Below are positions 7,712 through 15,729 of a DNA stretch of 24,463 bases, piece by piece. Numbering within the stretch: position 1 is the stretch's first letter; the number at the start of each line of letters is the position of its first letter. Position numbers and translations under genes: made by a program. Source of the DNA: Akkermansiaceae bacterium (GTDB lineage: Bacteria; Verrucomicrobiota; Verrucomicrobiia; Verrucomicrobiales; Akkermansiaceae); NCBI GenBank assembly GCA_024233135.1, contig JACKPZ010000036.1, positions 1-24,463 on the forward strand, written 5' to 3'. A model generated the notes under the pieces. That model was not told where the DNA came from. It saw only the letters and a list, made by a program, of their open reading frames with translations, and ran no database searches.

Positions 7712-7823
7712 GGCGTCCGGAGCTCGTTGTGGCCGGAAATGGCCCCCGAAAGTCGGAATTCCTGAAGATCAAGGCATCTAATTCATTGACGTATGACGAT
7801 GCGGATGCGTCCCTGAAAGGGCT

Positions 7824-8540
7824 ATGAAAACGCAACAAATTCACCCTTGCCGCGTTCGTCCCGTGTTTCACCTGAGCGCCCTTGCCGGGGTTCTCGTTCT
7901 TACCGCGGGAGCGGCGATGGCGGGTCCCAAGGACAAGTTCGATGCCGCCGATGCGGACCAATCGGGTTCGCTCACGATCGACGAATTCAAGACCACGATG
8001 TCGAAGAACGCCAAAACCTGGCAGATTGAGAAGAAATTCGACAAAGCCGACGCCGACGGCAGCGGCGATGTCAGTCTGGATGAATTCCTCGCCTACAAGA
8101 AGGACGACGACGGGAAGGATGGAAAGAAACAAAAGCTCACGGAAGCCTTCGATGAAGCGGATCTCGATGTGGATGGATTCCTGAACTACGACGAGTTCAT
8201 CCCACTCATCAAAGGCAAGCGCGCCCTCATCGAGGTTCGGAAGATCTTCCTCCGCATGGATGCCGATGACGACGGACTCGTCTCGCTCGACGAATGGCTC
8301 GATGCGAAGCTGAAGAAGCTGCCGAAGGACCCGAAGAAACTCCGGAAATTCGACCTCGCCGACGTCGATGGCGACGGCGAACTCACGTTCGACGAATTCG
8401 CCACGACCTATCCGCGGAAGGTGAAGGAGAAGGTGATCGTCCGGAAGTTCAACAAAGAGGACGAGAACGACGACGGCGTGCTCACCAAGGACGAGTGGAA
8501 TCCCGGCGGCGGGAAAGGAAAGGGCAAAAAGCCGGCCTGA
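7824..8540 (+). CDS. Secreted six-EF-hand protein
   Basis: This 238-residue acidic protein has a signal peptide (hydrophobic residues 16-31, likely cleavage after AMA, residue 33) followed by six canonical 12-residue calcium-binding loops. They begin at residues 43, 76, 113, 146, 180 and 213, each with Asp at position 1, Gly at 6 and Glu at 12. The C-terminus is a basic Gly-Lys tail. It is therefore a predicted periplasmic or extracellular calcium-binding protein. Its start has one of the few plausible ribosome-binding sites in the window (AAAGG at 7817-7821, two bases before the ATG). It is separated from moaE by 112 bp and ends at a strong hairpin, so it probably forms its own unit. A link to Moco or nitrate is not evident. 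Confidence 0.9.
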   Translation: MKTQQIHPCRVRPVFHLSALAGVLVLTAGAAMAGPKDKFDAADADQSGSLTIDEFKTTMSKNAKTWQIEKKFDKADADGSGDVSLDEFLAYKKDDDGKDGKKQKLTEAFDEADLDVDGFLNYDEFIPLIKGKRALIEVRKIFLRMDADDDGLVSLDEWLDAKLKKLPKDPKKLRKFDLADVDGDGELTFDEFATTYPRKVKEKVIVRKFNKEDENDDGVLTKDEWNPGGGKGKGKKPA

Positions 8541-8564
8541 GCCCTCCCTGATTTGAAGTTCATC

Positions 8565-8596
8565 ACACCGCCGTGGATTCCGATCCGCGGCGGTGT
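8565..8596. terminator. Strong hairpin between convergent genes, likely bidirectional terminator
   Basis: ACACCGCCG pairs with CGGCGGTGT, and inside it GGAT pairs with ATCC around a TCCG loop, with one T-G wobble joining them. This gives a nearly uninterrupted 14-bp stem. It lies exactly between the stop codons of the EF-hand gene and the convergent nrtD. The flanking T-runs are short on both sides (CATTCGTTTG on the plus side), so termination is likely but not textbook. Confidence 0.6.
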
Positions 8597-8606
8597 CATT
8601 CGTTTG

Positions 8607-9488
<882 letters not shown>

Positions 9489-9513
9489 GACGTGCGGAGA
9501 GGGTTGTGGGTTC

Positions 9514-10425
9514 TCAGGCCTGGAGCTTGCGGCCGACTCCGGACACCTTGGAGGGCGCTCGGAATTCCTTGGGGGCGACATCCGGCATGCCGACGATCTT
9601 CGATCCGCGGTTGGCGCGCGCCTCGCGGTTGAGCCCCACGAGATAGGTGGTGATCTCGGTTTTCAGATGTTGGTATTCGGGGTTTTCCGTGAGCGTCCGG
9701 CGGTCCCGCGGTCGTTCGAGGGTGACGGGAAACGCCTCCGCCAGTGTCGCCTGCGGACCGATGGTGAGCGGAATGATGCGGTCCGCCATCAGGATCGCTT
9801 CGTCGACGTCGTTGGTGATGAGGACCACGGTTTTTTTCTCCCGCTCCCAGATCTGGAGGATCTCGTCCTGGAGGACGGCGCGGGTGAGGGCGTCGAGCGC
9901 GGAGAGCGGCTCGTCGAGCAGCAGGACGTCGGGCTGCATCGAGAGCGTGCGGGCGAGCGAAACCCGCTGGCGCATGCCGCCGGAGAGCTCGTGCGGTTTT
10001 TTCTCCCGTGCCGGCGTGAGGTGCACCATTTCGATATATCGATCCACGTGTTCCCGCAGTTCGGCCCGCGACTTTTCGGGGAACACCTGTTTTGCGGCGA
10101 GCTCGATGTTTCCGGAAACGCTCAGCCACGGGAGCAGCGAGTAGTTCTGGAACATCACGCCGCGTTCCGGGCCGGGGCGGGTGACGTCCCTGCCATCCAT
10201 CGTCACCTTGCCGGATGTCGGTTTTTCAAGGCCGGCGAGTAGCGAAACCAATGTCGATTTTCCGGCGCCGGAGAATCCGATCACCGCGACAAACTCATTG
10301 CGGGCGACCGAGAGGTTGACGTTTTCAAGAACGTTCACCCGGTTTCGCGCCGGGCCGAAACCGATCGACACGTCCTCAAGCGAAAGATAGGGCATGCGGG
10401 CGGGAAAGGGAGTGATCACGGACAT
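9514..10425 (-). CDS. nrtC: Nitrate ABC transporter ATP-binding protein NrtC (ATPase domain only)
   Basis: This 303-residue ATPase is the second motor subunit of the transporter. It shows Walker A GFSGAGKST (50-58), the Q-loop MFQNYSLLPWLS, signature LSGGMRQR and Walker B VLLLDEP. The H-loop position reads TNDVDEA, with Asn instead of His. I recall the same wording in cyanobacterial NrtC and CmpC, so this is probably a subfamily feature. IPLTIGPQATLAEAFPV also fits NrtC. Cyanobacterial NrtC carries a second, NrtA-like regulatory domain of about 380 residues; here only a roughly 50-residue tail follows the ATPase, and a separate soluble NrtA-like protein is encoded at 13616-14653. Translation may start at Met11 instead of Met1. 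The gap to nrtB is 9 bp. Confidence 0.88.
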   Translation of the reverse strand: MSVITPFPARMPYLSLEDVSIGFGPARNRVNVLENVNLSVARNEFVAVIGFSGAGKSTLVSLLAGLEKPTSGKVTMDGRDVTRPGPERGVMFQNYSLLPWLSVSGNIELAAKQVFPEKSRAELREHVDRYIEMVHLTPAREKKPHELSGGMRQRVSLARTLSMQPDVLLLDEPLSALDALTRAVLQDEILQIWEREKKTVVLITNDVDEAILMADRIIPLTIGPQATLAEAFPVTLERPRDRRTLTENPEYQHLKTEITTYLVGLNREARANRGSKIVGMPDVAPKEFRAPSKVSGVGRKLQA

Positions 10426-10434
10426 GTCGAGGTG

Positions 10435-12045
10435 TCAGATGGCCGCTTGCGCGGTGTCGAAGGAAACAAGGCGCTGGAACACCACCATGATGCGGTCCAG
10501 CAGCATGCCAATGATGCCGACGATGAACACCACGACGAACATCTGCGCGAAGGACTGCGAGGAGCCGTTGGTGTACATGTCGTTCACGAATTTCCCGATG
10601 CCTTCGGAAGTGGAGAGGATCTCGGCGGCGACGAGCACCATCCAACCGACACCCAACGAGATGCGGAGTCCGGCGAAGATGAGCGGAAGCGCGGTGGGAA
10701 TGACGATCTTGAGCAGGCGGTCGGCGAAGCCGAGACGCAGCACGCGGGCGACGTTCATGTGGTCCTTGTCCACCGAGGCGACGCCGAGCGCGGTGTTCAC
10801 GAGGGTGGCCCACAGCGAGCAGAGCGCCACGGTGATGGCCGAGGAGAGGAACATCGGGTCGATCTTGTAGTCCTTGATGAACGGAACCTTGCCGAAGGCG
10901 ACGACCAGCCAGTGGTTCTCCGGATCCGGCATGAAACCGCCGACGATGATCATGATGATCGGCAGCCAGACGAGCGGGGACACCGGTTTGAACAAGGCGA
11001 CGAACGGTGTCGTCGCGGCCATGAAAGTGGGAGAAAGCCCGCACAGGATGCCGATGGGGATGGCGATGACCGAGGCGAGGAGGAAACCTGTGAACACACA
11101 GAGCAGCGAGCGCACGATCTGCTTCGGCAGGGTCCACGGTTTCGCATATTGCGATGCCTCGGTGGTGGCGAGGAGTTCCTGACGTTTCAGGACGGCGCCG
11201 CCGAGTTTGTAGAGATCCGCGTCCGGAGCGGCCGAGTCATAGGCCGCGGTGGCTTCGTCGAGTTTCTGCTTTGCGACGGCAACCTTCGCTTCGCGCGAGT
11301 TATCGGAAAGCATGTCGATGTATTTCACAAGGAACTGCCGTTCCTCGGCGAGGCGGGTGAGCGCGTTGCGGGCGCTTTTGACCTGGGGAAACGCGACTTC
11401 CTGCGCCTCGGCGTAGGCGTCCTTGAGCGCGTCCACCTTTGCCTTCTCGACTTCGGCGGTCGCATCCGCAGCGCGCATTTCGCGGAGCAGGGCCGAGCGT
11501 TCGTCCGGGCTCGACGCGGCGGCGCTGGCCTTCTCGCGGAGGGCCGCGGTGCGGTCCCGTCGTGACTGGCGGGCGGTGGCCTGGGCTTGTTCGTGGGCCG
11601 CCTTCGATGGGGCGACGATGGCGTCGAACCTCTCCTTCGACGATGCTTCGGCGGCATCCAGTTGTTCCTTGGCCCCTGCTTCGAGGGCATCCAGTTCGCC
11701 GAGGCGCGCGCGGGCCGCGGTGAGTTTCTCCTCACGATCCGGGCCGGTGAGCTGATAGGCCGATTCCTTCGCGCTCTCGCGTTCGTGGAAACGCCAGATA
11801 CCTCCCGCCGCATCCCACACGACGGTGGGCGTGGGGACTTCGCCGGCCTTGGTCTTGTGCTTCGGCGCGAGGACCGACCACAGCCACAGGAACACGAGGA
11901 ACGCGACCACCGGCACCACGATGAAGCGGCCGATCTCGCGAACTTGCTTGGCGGGTTCCTCGCCGGTGACGAGGCGGACAACCGGCGAGAGGAAACTCAG
12001 TCCGGAGATGTCGATGGCTTTGAGCAGCTTGTATTTGACGGCCAT
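10435..12045 (-). CDS. nrtB: Nitrate ABC transporter permease NrtB with large coiled-coil insert
   Basis: This 536-residue membrane protein is roughly twice the length of cyanobacterial NrtB. A first transmembrane helix lies at 41-60 (FIVVPVVAFLVFLWLWSVLA). Residues about 100-275 are highly charged, rich in Ala, Glu, Lys and Arg with heptad character, and read as a long coiled coil that should project into the periplasm. The canonical permease core occupies about 305-527, with the ATPase-coupling loop near NVARVLRLGFADRLLKIVIP (431-450). A second short insert (FMPDPENHWLVVAFGKVPFI, 371-390) interrupts the core. The ATG at 12045 follows a CACACCGCC stretch instead of a Shine-Dalgarno. Its position between nrtA and nrtC supports the function; substrate by homology could also be nitrite or cyanate. 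Confidence 0.88.
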   Translation of the reverse strand: MAVKYKLLKAIDISGLSFLSPVVRLVTGEEPAKQVREIGRFIVVPVVAFLVFLWLWSVLAPKHKTKAGEVPTPTVVWDAAGGIWRFHERESAKESAYQLTGPDREEKLTAARARLGELDALEAGAKEQLDAAEASSKERFDAIVAPSKAAHEQAQATARQSRRDRTAALREKASAAASSPDERSALLREMRAADATAEVEKAKVDALKDAYAEAQEVAFPQVKSARNALTRLAEERQFLVKYIDMLSDNSREAKVAVAKQKLDEATAAYDSAAPDADLYKLGGAVLKRQELLATTEASQYAKPWTLPKQIVRSLLCVFTGFLLASVIAIPIGILCGLSPTFMAATTPFVALFKPVSPLVWLPIIMIIVGGFMPDPENHWLVVAFGKVPFIKDYKIDPMFLSSAITVALCSLWATLVNTALGVASVDKDHMNVARVLRLGFADRLLKIVIPTALPLIFAGLRISLGVGWMVLVAAEILSTSEGIGKFVNDMYTNGSSQSFAQMFVVVFIVGIIGMLLDRIMVVFQRLVSFDTAQAAI

Positions 12046-12069
12046 GGCGGTGTGGTGGTGCGGAGAGGT

Positions 12070-12098
12070 GGCCGGGCCGCCGCGGGGACGGCCCGGCC
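12070..12098 (-). promoter_or_regulatory. GC-only hairpin in the nrtA-nrtB intergenic region
   Basis: GGCCGGGCCG and CGGCCCGGCC are perfect 10-bp arms around a nine-base loop in the 67-bp gap between nrtA and nrtB. There is no downstream T-run in the direction of transcription, so it is more likely an mRNA-stability element or a partial attenuator than a full terminator. Such elements are common after binding-protein genes, which need more product than their membrane partners. Confidence 0.5.
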
Positions 12099-12112
12099 GT
12101 GCGGATGGGTTT

Positions 12113-13498
12113 TTACTTTCCGGCGAGGGACGGATCGTCCTTGAGGCCGATCTCGAAGGAGTTGAGGTATTCGATCGGCTTGCGGCCGTCGTATCCGAGT
12201 CCGTCGATGAAGTCGGTGGTCGCGGGCTTGTAGCCGTCCTCGGTTTTCGTGAGTTCGGCATCGGTCAGGTTGCCTTCCTCGATGAGCGAGGCGGCGGCCT
12301 TTTTGTAAACTTCCGGGAGATAGATCTTCTTCACCGTTTCGTCATACCACGAGGCCGGCTTGGCCTCGGTGATCTGACCCCAGCGACGCATTTGGGTGAG
12401 GAACCAGACGCCGTCCGAATACCATGGATACGAGCAGTCGTGTTTGAAGAAGACATTGAAGTCGGGCATGTCCTGGACATCGCTCTTCTGGAAGATGAAG
12501 GTGCCGGTCATCGAGTTCTTGATCACTTCGAAGTCGGCACCAACGTAGTTCGGCTGCGACAGGATGCGGCAGGCTTCCTCGCGGTTGACGAGTTTGCCGG
12601 AGGCGTCCGTCTCGTCGAGCCACTTGCCGGCGCGGATGAGCGCCTTGGTGACGGCGACGAGCGTGTTCGGGTTCTCATCCGCCCACTTCCTGGTCACTCC
12701 GAAGACCTTCTCCGGGTTGTTCTTCCAGATCTCGTAGTTGGTGACGACCGGGACGCCGATGCCTTTGGCGACAGCCTGTTGGTTCCACGGTTCGCCGACG
12801 CAGTAGCCGGAGATCGTGCCGGCTTCGAGCGTGGCGGGCATTTGCGGTGGAGGCGTGACGGAGAGCTCGACCTCGGCGTCGGTGCGGCCGGCGACATCGG
12901 TCTTCGAGTAGTAGCCCGGGTGGATGCCCGATGCGGCGAGCCAGTAGCGGATCTCGTAGTTGTGGGTGGAAACCGGAAACACCATGCCCATCTGGAGCTT
13001 CTTGCCCTCCGCGAGCAGTTCCTCGGCGATGGGTTTCAAGGCATCGGCGGAGATCGGATGCTCGGGAGTGTCCGAGTCGAGATCCGGATCGTTCTCCTGC
13101 ATCTGCTCCCAGATCGAGTTGGAAACGGTGATGCCGTTGCCGTTCAGGTCGAGCGTATAGGGAGTGACGATGTGGGCCTCGGTGCCGATGCCGATGGTGG
13201 CGGCGATCGGTTGGCCGGAGAGCATGTGGGCGCCGTCGAGGTTGCCGGTGATGACGTTGTCGAGGAGCACCTTCCAATTCGATTGGGCGGTGACCTCGAC
13301 CTGGAGTCCCTCGTCATCGAAGAAGCCTTTTTCCTTGGCGATGACGATGGGGGCGCAGTCGGTGAGTTTGATGAAGCCGAGTTTCAACGCGTCCTTTTCG
13401 ACGGCGAGTTTCTCGGCATGAGTGACAGGCGTGGCGACACCGAGAAAGACGGCGGCGGCTGCGAGTTTGCGGAGTGTGGTGCGGGATGTTTGGTCCAT
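12113..13498 (-). CDS. nrtA: Nitrate-binding periplasmic protein NrtA
   Basis: NrtA captures nitrate in the periplasm and hands it to the permease. The 461 residues begin with a signal peptide (basic Arg/Lys followed by LAAAAVFLGVATPVTHA, cleavage near residue 29). Family marks are LGFIKLTDCAPIVIAKEKGFF, GNLDGAHMLSGQP, GNGITVSNSIW, and SGYCVGEPWNQQAVAKG, the CVGEPWN segment being diagnostic for NrtA/CmpA/NasS proteins. Length is close to cyanobacterial NrtA. The ATG at 13498 is chosen because the signal peptide follows directly. It is the first gene of the transporter operon; upstream lie a sigma-54-like element and two tandem hairpins. Bicarbonate (CmpA-like) binding is the main alternative, made less likely by the Moco context. 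Confidence 0.92.
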   Translation of the reverse strand: MDQTSRTTLRKLAAAAVFLGVATPVTHAEKLAVEKDALKLGFIKLTDCAPIVIAKEKGFFDDEGLQVEVTAQSNWKVLLDNVITGNLDGAHMLSGQPIAATIGIGTEAHIVTPYTLDLNGNGITVSNSIWEQMQENDPDLDSDTPEHPISADALKPIAEELLAEGKKLQMGMVFPVSTHNYEIRYWLAASGIHPGYYSKTDVAGRTDAEVELSVTPPPQMPATLEAGTISGYCVGEPWNQQAVAKGIGVPVVTNYEIWKNNPEKVFGVTRKWADENPNTLVAVTKALIRAGKWLDETDASGKLVNREEACRILSQPNYVGADFEVIKNSMTGTFIFQKSDVQDMPDFNVFFKHDCSYPWYSDGVWFLTQMRRWGQITEAKPASWYDETVKKIYLPEVYKKAAASLIEEGNLTDAELTKTEDGYKPATTDFIDGLGYDGRKPIEYLNSFEIGLKDDPSLAGK

Positions 13499-13530
13499 GG
13501 GTCGGGAATTCTGGATTCGCCGTTCCCTCA

Positions 13531-13546
13531 AGCTGCATGGGTGCCA
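13531..13546 (-). promoter_or_regulatory. Candidate sigma-54 promoter before nrtA
   Basis: On the minus strand TGGCACCCATGCAGCT has a perfect -24 element (TGGCAC) and the required GG-N10-GC spacing. The -12 half matches only in its GC. The GC lies about 34 bases before the nrtA ATG, leaving room for a short leader. It is a candidate only; no activator site was recognised. Confidence 0.35.
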
Positions 13547-13567
13547 ATACGGTCGTCCGCGATGAAT

Positions 13568-13610
13568 CGGAGCGGATGGAGTTTCATCCTCCGCATGAGG
13601 TTTCCTCATG
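13568..13610 (-). promoter_or_regulatory. Two adjacent RNA hairpins between nasS-like gene and nrtA
   Basis: Read on the minus strand, the first hairpin has perfect 7-bp arms CATGAGG/CCTCATG around AAA (13594-13610), only five bases after the upstream stop codon. It is followed without a gap by a second hairpin (13568-13593) with stem CGGAGGATG, six-base loop AAACTC and a two-base bulge on the 3' arm. No U-run follows either stem, so neither is a standard terminator. They could be a leader attenuator or mRNA processing elements. Confidence 0.5.
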
Positions 13611-13615
13611 GAGCC

Positions 13616-14653
13616 TCAAGCGTGCTGCGCGCTGAGGAAGATGTCCTCGCGATAGATGCGCGAAAGCGAGCCCGCCGTGATCTCCGGCAGTGCGCCGATC
13701 GCCCGGAGCCCGGCGAGCACCCACGATGCCTTCTCGACCGTCGGACGGTTGACGGAATCGCCATGGAAGATGTGGAACGCCGGATTGAGGAGCGGGTCCG
13801 CACCGGTGATGAACTGGTTCGACAAGCTGTTGCGGAGCACATCGGGCGAAGCGCCGGTGTATTGTTCCATCGCGAGGATCTCCAGCAGGTCTTCTTGAAA
13901 CTCGGGATCCTGACACTTGCGGCAGGCTTCCAGCAGCGAGGATACGAGACCAATCGTGTCGTCGCGGTTCTCCCGCAGGTAGCGACCGGACACCAGCAGG
14001 ACCTTTTCCGGATGCCCGTGGGACAACTCCGAGGATGTCACGGGGCACCAGCCGTTGCCTTCGAGGATGGCAACCGAGTTCCACGGCTCACCGACACAAT
14101 ATCCGTCGATGTGGCCCGCCTGGAGATGACGGGGCATCAGCGGCGGCGGAAGGAACACGATTTCGACATCGCCCGGCGTCGAGAGGCCGCAGCGTTTCAG
14201 CCACGTATGAAGCAGAATGTTGTGGGAGGAAAAGCGGTGGGTCGCCGCAAGTGTGAAGGGGCGGTCTTTCTTCCAGCCGTAGCGGAGATGGTTCTTGAGC
14301 CCCTCGCCCTTGCCGATCTCCGCGGGCTTGAACTCGTTGCTGAGCGTCACGGCGTTGCCATGAAGGTTCAGGATCATCGGCACGGCGACCTCGCAGCGGA
14401 GATCGCTGAAGCCAAGACCCAGGGCGAAGGCGATGCCGGCGATCGACTGCGCGGCGTCGAGATCGCCGTAGTAGATCTTGTCCCGCACGCTCGCCCAGCC
14501 GAGCTCGCGCGAAAGGTGCACGTTGAGCGAGTATTTTTCGAAGATCCCCAGTTCCCTCGCCACCGCGATCGGCGCGCAATCGCTGAGAGGCACATACCCA
14601 AGACGGAGGTGTCTGCTGCTGCGCTGCTGGGGAAGATCTTCTGCGTCTGGCAT
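13616..14653 (-). CDS. Soluble NasS/NrtA-like nitrate-binding protein
   Basis: This 345-residue protein is homologous to NrtA (LRLGYVPLSDCAPIAVAREL near the N-terminus, GYCVGEPWNSVAI centrally) but is about 115 residues shorter and has no signal peptide, so it should be cytoplasmic. That matches NasS, the nitrate/nitrite sensor that in proteobacteria holds the antiterminator NasT, and also the NrtA-like regulatory domain fused to cyanobacterial NrtC, which is missing from NrtC here. The ATG at 14653 gives a compact N-terminus; a GTG at 14719 would overlap the palindrome in the lysR intergenic region. It is upstream of nrtA on the same strand, 117 bp away. No NasT-like ANTAR gene is in the window, so its partner may be elsewhere or may be the transporter. 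Confidence 0.82.
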   Translation of the reverse strand: MPDAEDLPQQRSSRHLRLGYVPLSDCAPIAVARELGIFEKYSLNVHLSRELGWASVRDKIYYGDLDAAQSIAGIAFALGLGFSDLRCEVAVPMILNLHGNAVTLSNEFKPAEIGKGEGLKNHLRYGWKKDRPFTLAATHRFSSHNILLHTWLKRCGLSTPGDVEIVFLPPPLMPRHLQAGHIDGYCVGEPWNSVAILEGNGWCPVTSSELSHGHPEKVLLVSGRYLRENRDDTIGLVSSLLEACRKCQDPEFQEDLLEILAMEQYTGASPDVLRNSLSNQFITGADPLLNPAFHIFHGDSVNRPTVEKASWVLAGLRAIGALPEITAGSLSRIYREDIFLSAQHA

Positions 14654-14678
14654 AGGCCAGCGATGCAAAGCGCGTAGG

Positions 14679-14702
14679 ATGCCAAATGCGATGTTTTGGC
14701 AT
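14679..14702. promoter_or_regulatory. Perfect palindrome between lysR and the nitrate operon, probable operator
   Basis: ATGCCAAA and TTTGGCAT are perfect 8-bp arms with an 8-bp spacer. The site lies 26 bp upstream of the nasS-like start and 47 bp upstream of the divergent LysR start, the usual position for a LysR-type regulator site. A second, shorter repeat GCGAT/ATCGC (14730-14742) lies closer to the lysR ATG. Binding by the neighbouring LysR protein is inferred from position. Confidence 0.6.
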
Positions 14703-14748
14703 AAACCATGCTTTTTCACGACCGCGCTTGCGATGAGATCGCTTCATC

Positions 14749-15660
14749 ATGGATTGGGTTCCCGACTTGAGACAACTGAGGGCCTTTGTGGCTGTCGCCG
14801 AAGAAGGCAGCTTCACGCTCGCCGCCCGCCGGATCTTCGTGACCCAGTCCGCGGTGAGTCATTCGCTGCGCACCTTGGAGGACCAGCTTTCCTGCCGCCT
14901 GCTCGACCGCAGCGGCAAGCGCGTGGTCGTCACTTCGGAGGGTGAGATCCTTCTCCGCAGATGCCGCCGCGTGCTGCACGAACTCGATCAAGCGGGCCGC
15001 GATCTCGACGGCCTTCGCCGCTGGGGCCAGACCCGGATCCGCATCGGCGCGCCGCACACGCTCTGCCACTTTCTGATCCCGTCGGTCCTGCGTGAGTTCC
15101 GCGATTGTTTTCCCCGCTGCGAGCCGCTGATCGAGGCGGGTGACACGGCGATGTTGCTCGACCGCTTGGGCGATTCCGATCTCGACCTTGTCGTCGGTCT
15201 CAAACCGCGGGGCAGGGGGGACGAGGGGTATCGCCCGATGTTCCGCGACCGTCTCGCCTTCGTCGTTTCGCCATTCCATCCGTGGGCGGTGGAAAACGAA
15301 GCGGATCCGCAATCGATCCACGAACACCAGTTCATCATCTACGCGAAGGCCACCGAAACGCACCGCTTGATCGAGGAGTGGCTCGAAAAGGAAGGCGGCC
15401 GCGCGCGCAAGCCGATGGTGCTCGGCGACATGCAGGCGATCAAGGAGATGGCGAAACTCGGCATCGGCGTGGGCATCGTGGCGCCATGGGTCGCCGCGCG
15501 GGAAATCGAAGAGGGGACCTTGAAGGTGGTGCCCTTGCAGGGGCCCGCGATCGAGCGCGAGTGGGGCGTGTTCCACTCGCCGAAGCGGGAGCCGAGCCTC
15601 GTTGAAGAGGCGTTCATCGGGCTTTGCGAGATGGCCTTCGCGACGATGTCCCCACGGTGA
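14749..15660 (+). CDS. LysR-family transcriptional regulator
   Basis: This 303-residue protein has the N-terminal winged helix-turn-helix of LysR regulators: LRQLRAFVAVAEEGSFTLAA, then TQSAVSHSLRTLEDQL (32-47, recognition helix) and TSEGEILL (62-69). An effector-binding domain of the periplasmic-binding-protein fold follows from about residue 90. Normal family length and no disruption. It is transcribed divergently from the nitrate-binding protein and transporter genes across a perfect palindrome, so it is the likely local regulator of nitrate uptake, in the manner of cyanobacterial NtcB. Autoregulation is also likely. Its effector cannot be read from the sequence; nitrate, nitrite or a nitrogen-status metabolite are candidates. 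Confidence 0.9.
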   Translation: MDWVPDLRQLRAFVAVAEEGSFTLAARRIFVTQSAVSHSLRTLEDQLSCRLLDRSGKRVVVTSEGEILLRRCRRVLHELDQAGRDLDGLRRWGQTRIRIGAPHTLCHFLIPSVLREFRDCFPRCEPLIEAGDTAMLLDRLGDSDLDLVVGLKPRGRGDEGYRPMFRDRLAFVVSPFHPWAVENEADPQSIHEHQFIIYAKATETHRLIEEWLEKEGGRARKPMVLGDMQAIKEMAKLGIGVGIVAPWVAAREIEEGTLKVVPLQGPAIEREWGVFHSPKREPSLVEEAFIGLCEMAFATMSPR

Positions 15661-15668
15661 ACGAAGAA

Positions 15669-15698
15669 GGGGCCGTCCGCCGCTGGCGGGACGACCCC
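15669..15698. terminator. Hairpin between convergent lysR and porin-like gene
   Basis: GGGGCCGTCCGCC can pair with GGCGGGACGACCCC with one bulge and a small internal mismatch around a GCT loop. The element lies in the 69-bp space between two convergent stop codons. No long T-run is present on either side, so it is a probable but imperfect bidirectional terminator. Confidence 0.45.
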
Positions 15699-15729
15699 CT
15701 CGGGTTTGCAACAACCGGGCGGAGTGGTA

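Noticed and set aside
9514..10425. Asn instead of His in the H-loop of NrtC as a loss-of-function mark
   Set aside because: The same TNDVDEA wording is, as I recall, normal for NrtC/CmpC proteins, while the partner NrtD keeps the His.
13568..13610. ANTAR (NasT) target RNA before nrtA
   Set aside because: ANTAR targets need two hexaloops with A at position 1 and G at position 4; here one loop has three bases and the other has C at position 4, and no NasT gene is present.
11825..14677. A 950-codon open frame on the plus strand opposite nrtA and the nasS-like gene
   Set aside because: It is antisense to two genes with clear family motifs, has no recognisable domain, and its composition is what GC-rich codon bias gives on the complementary strand.
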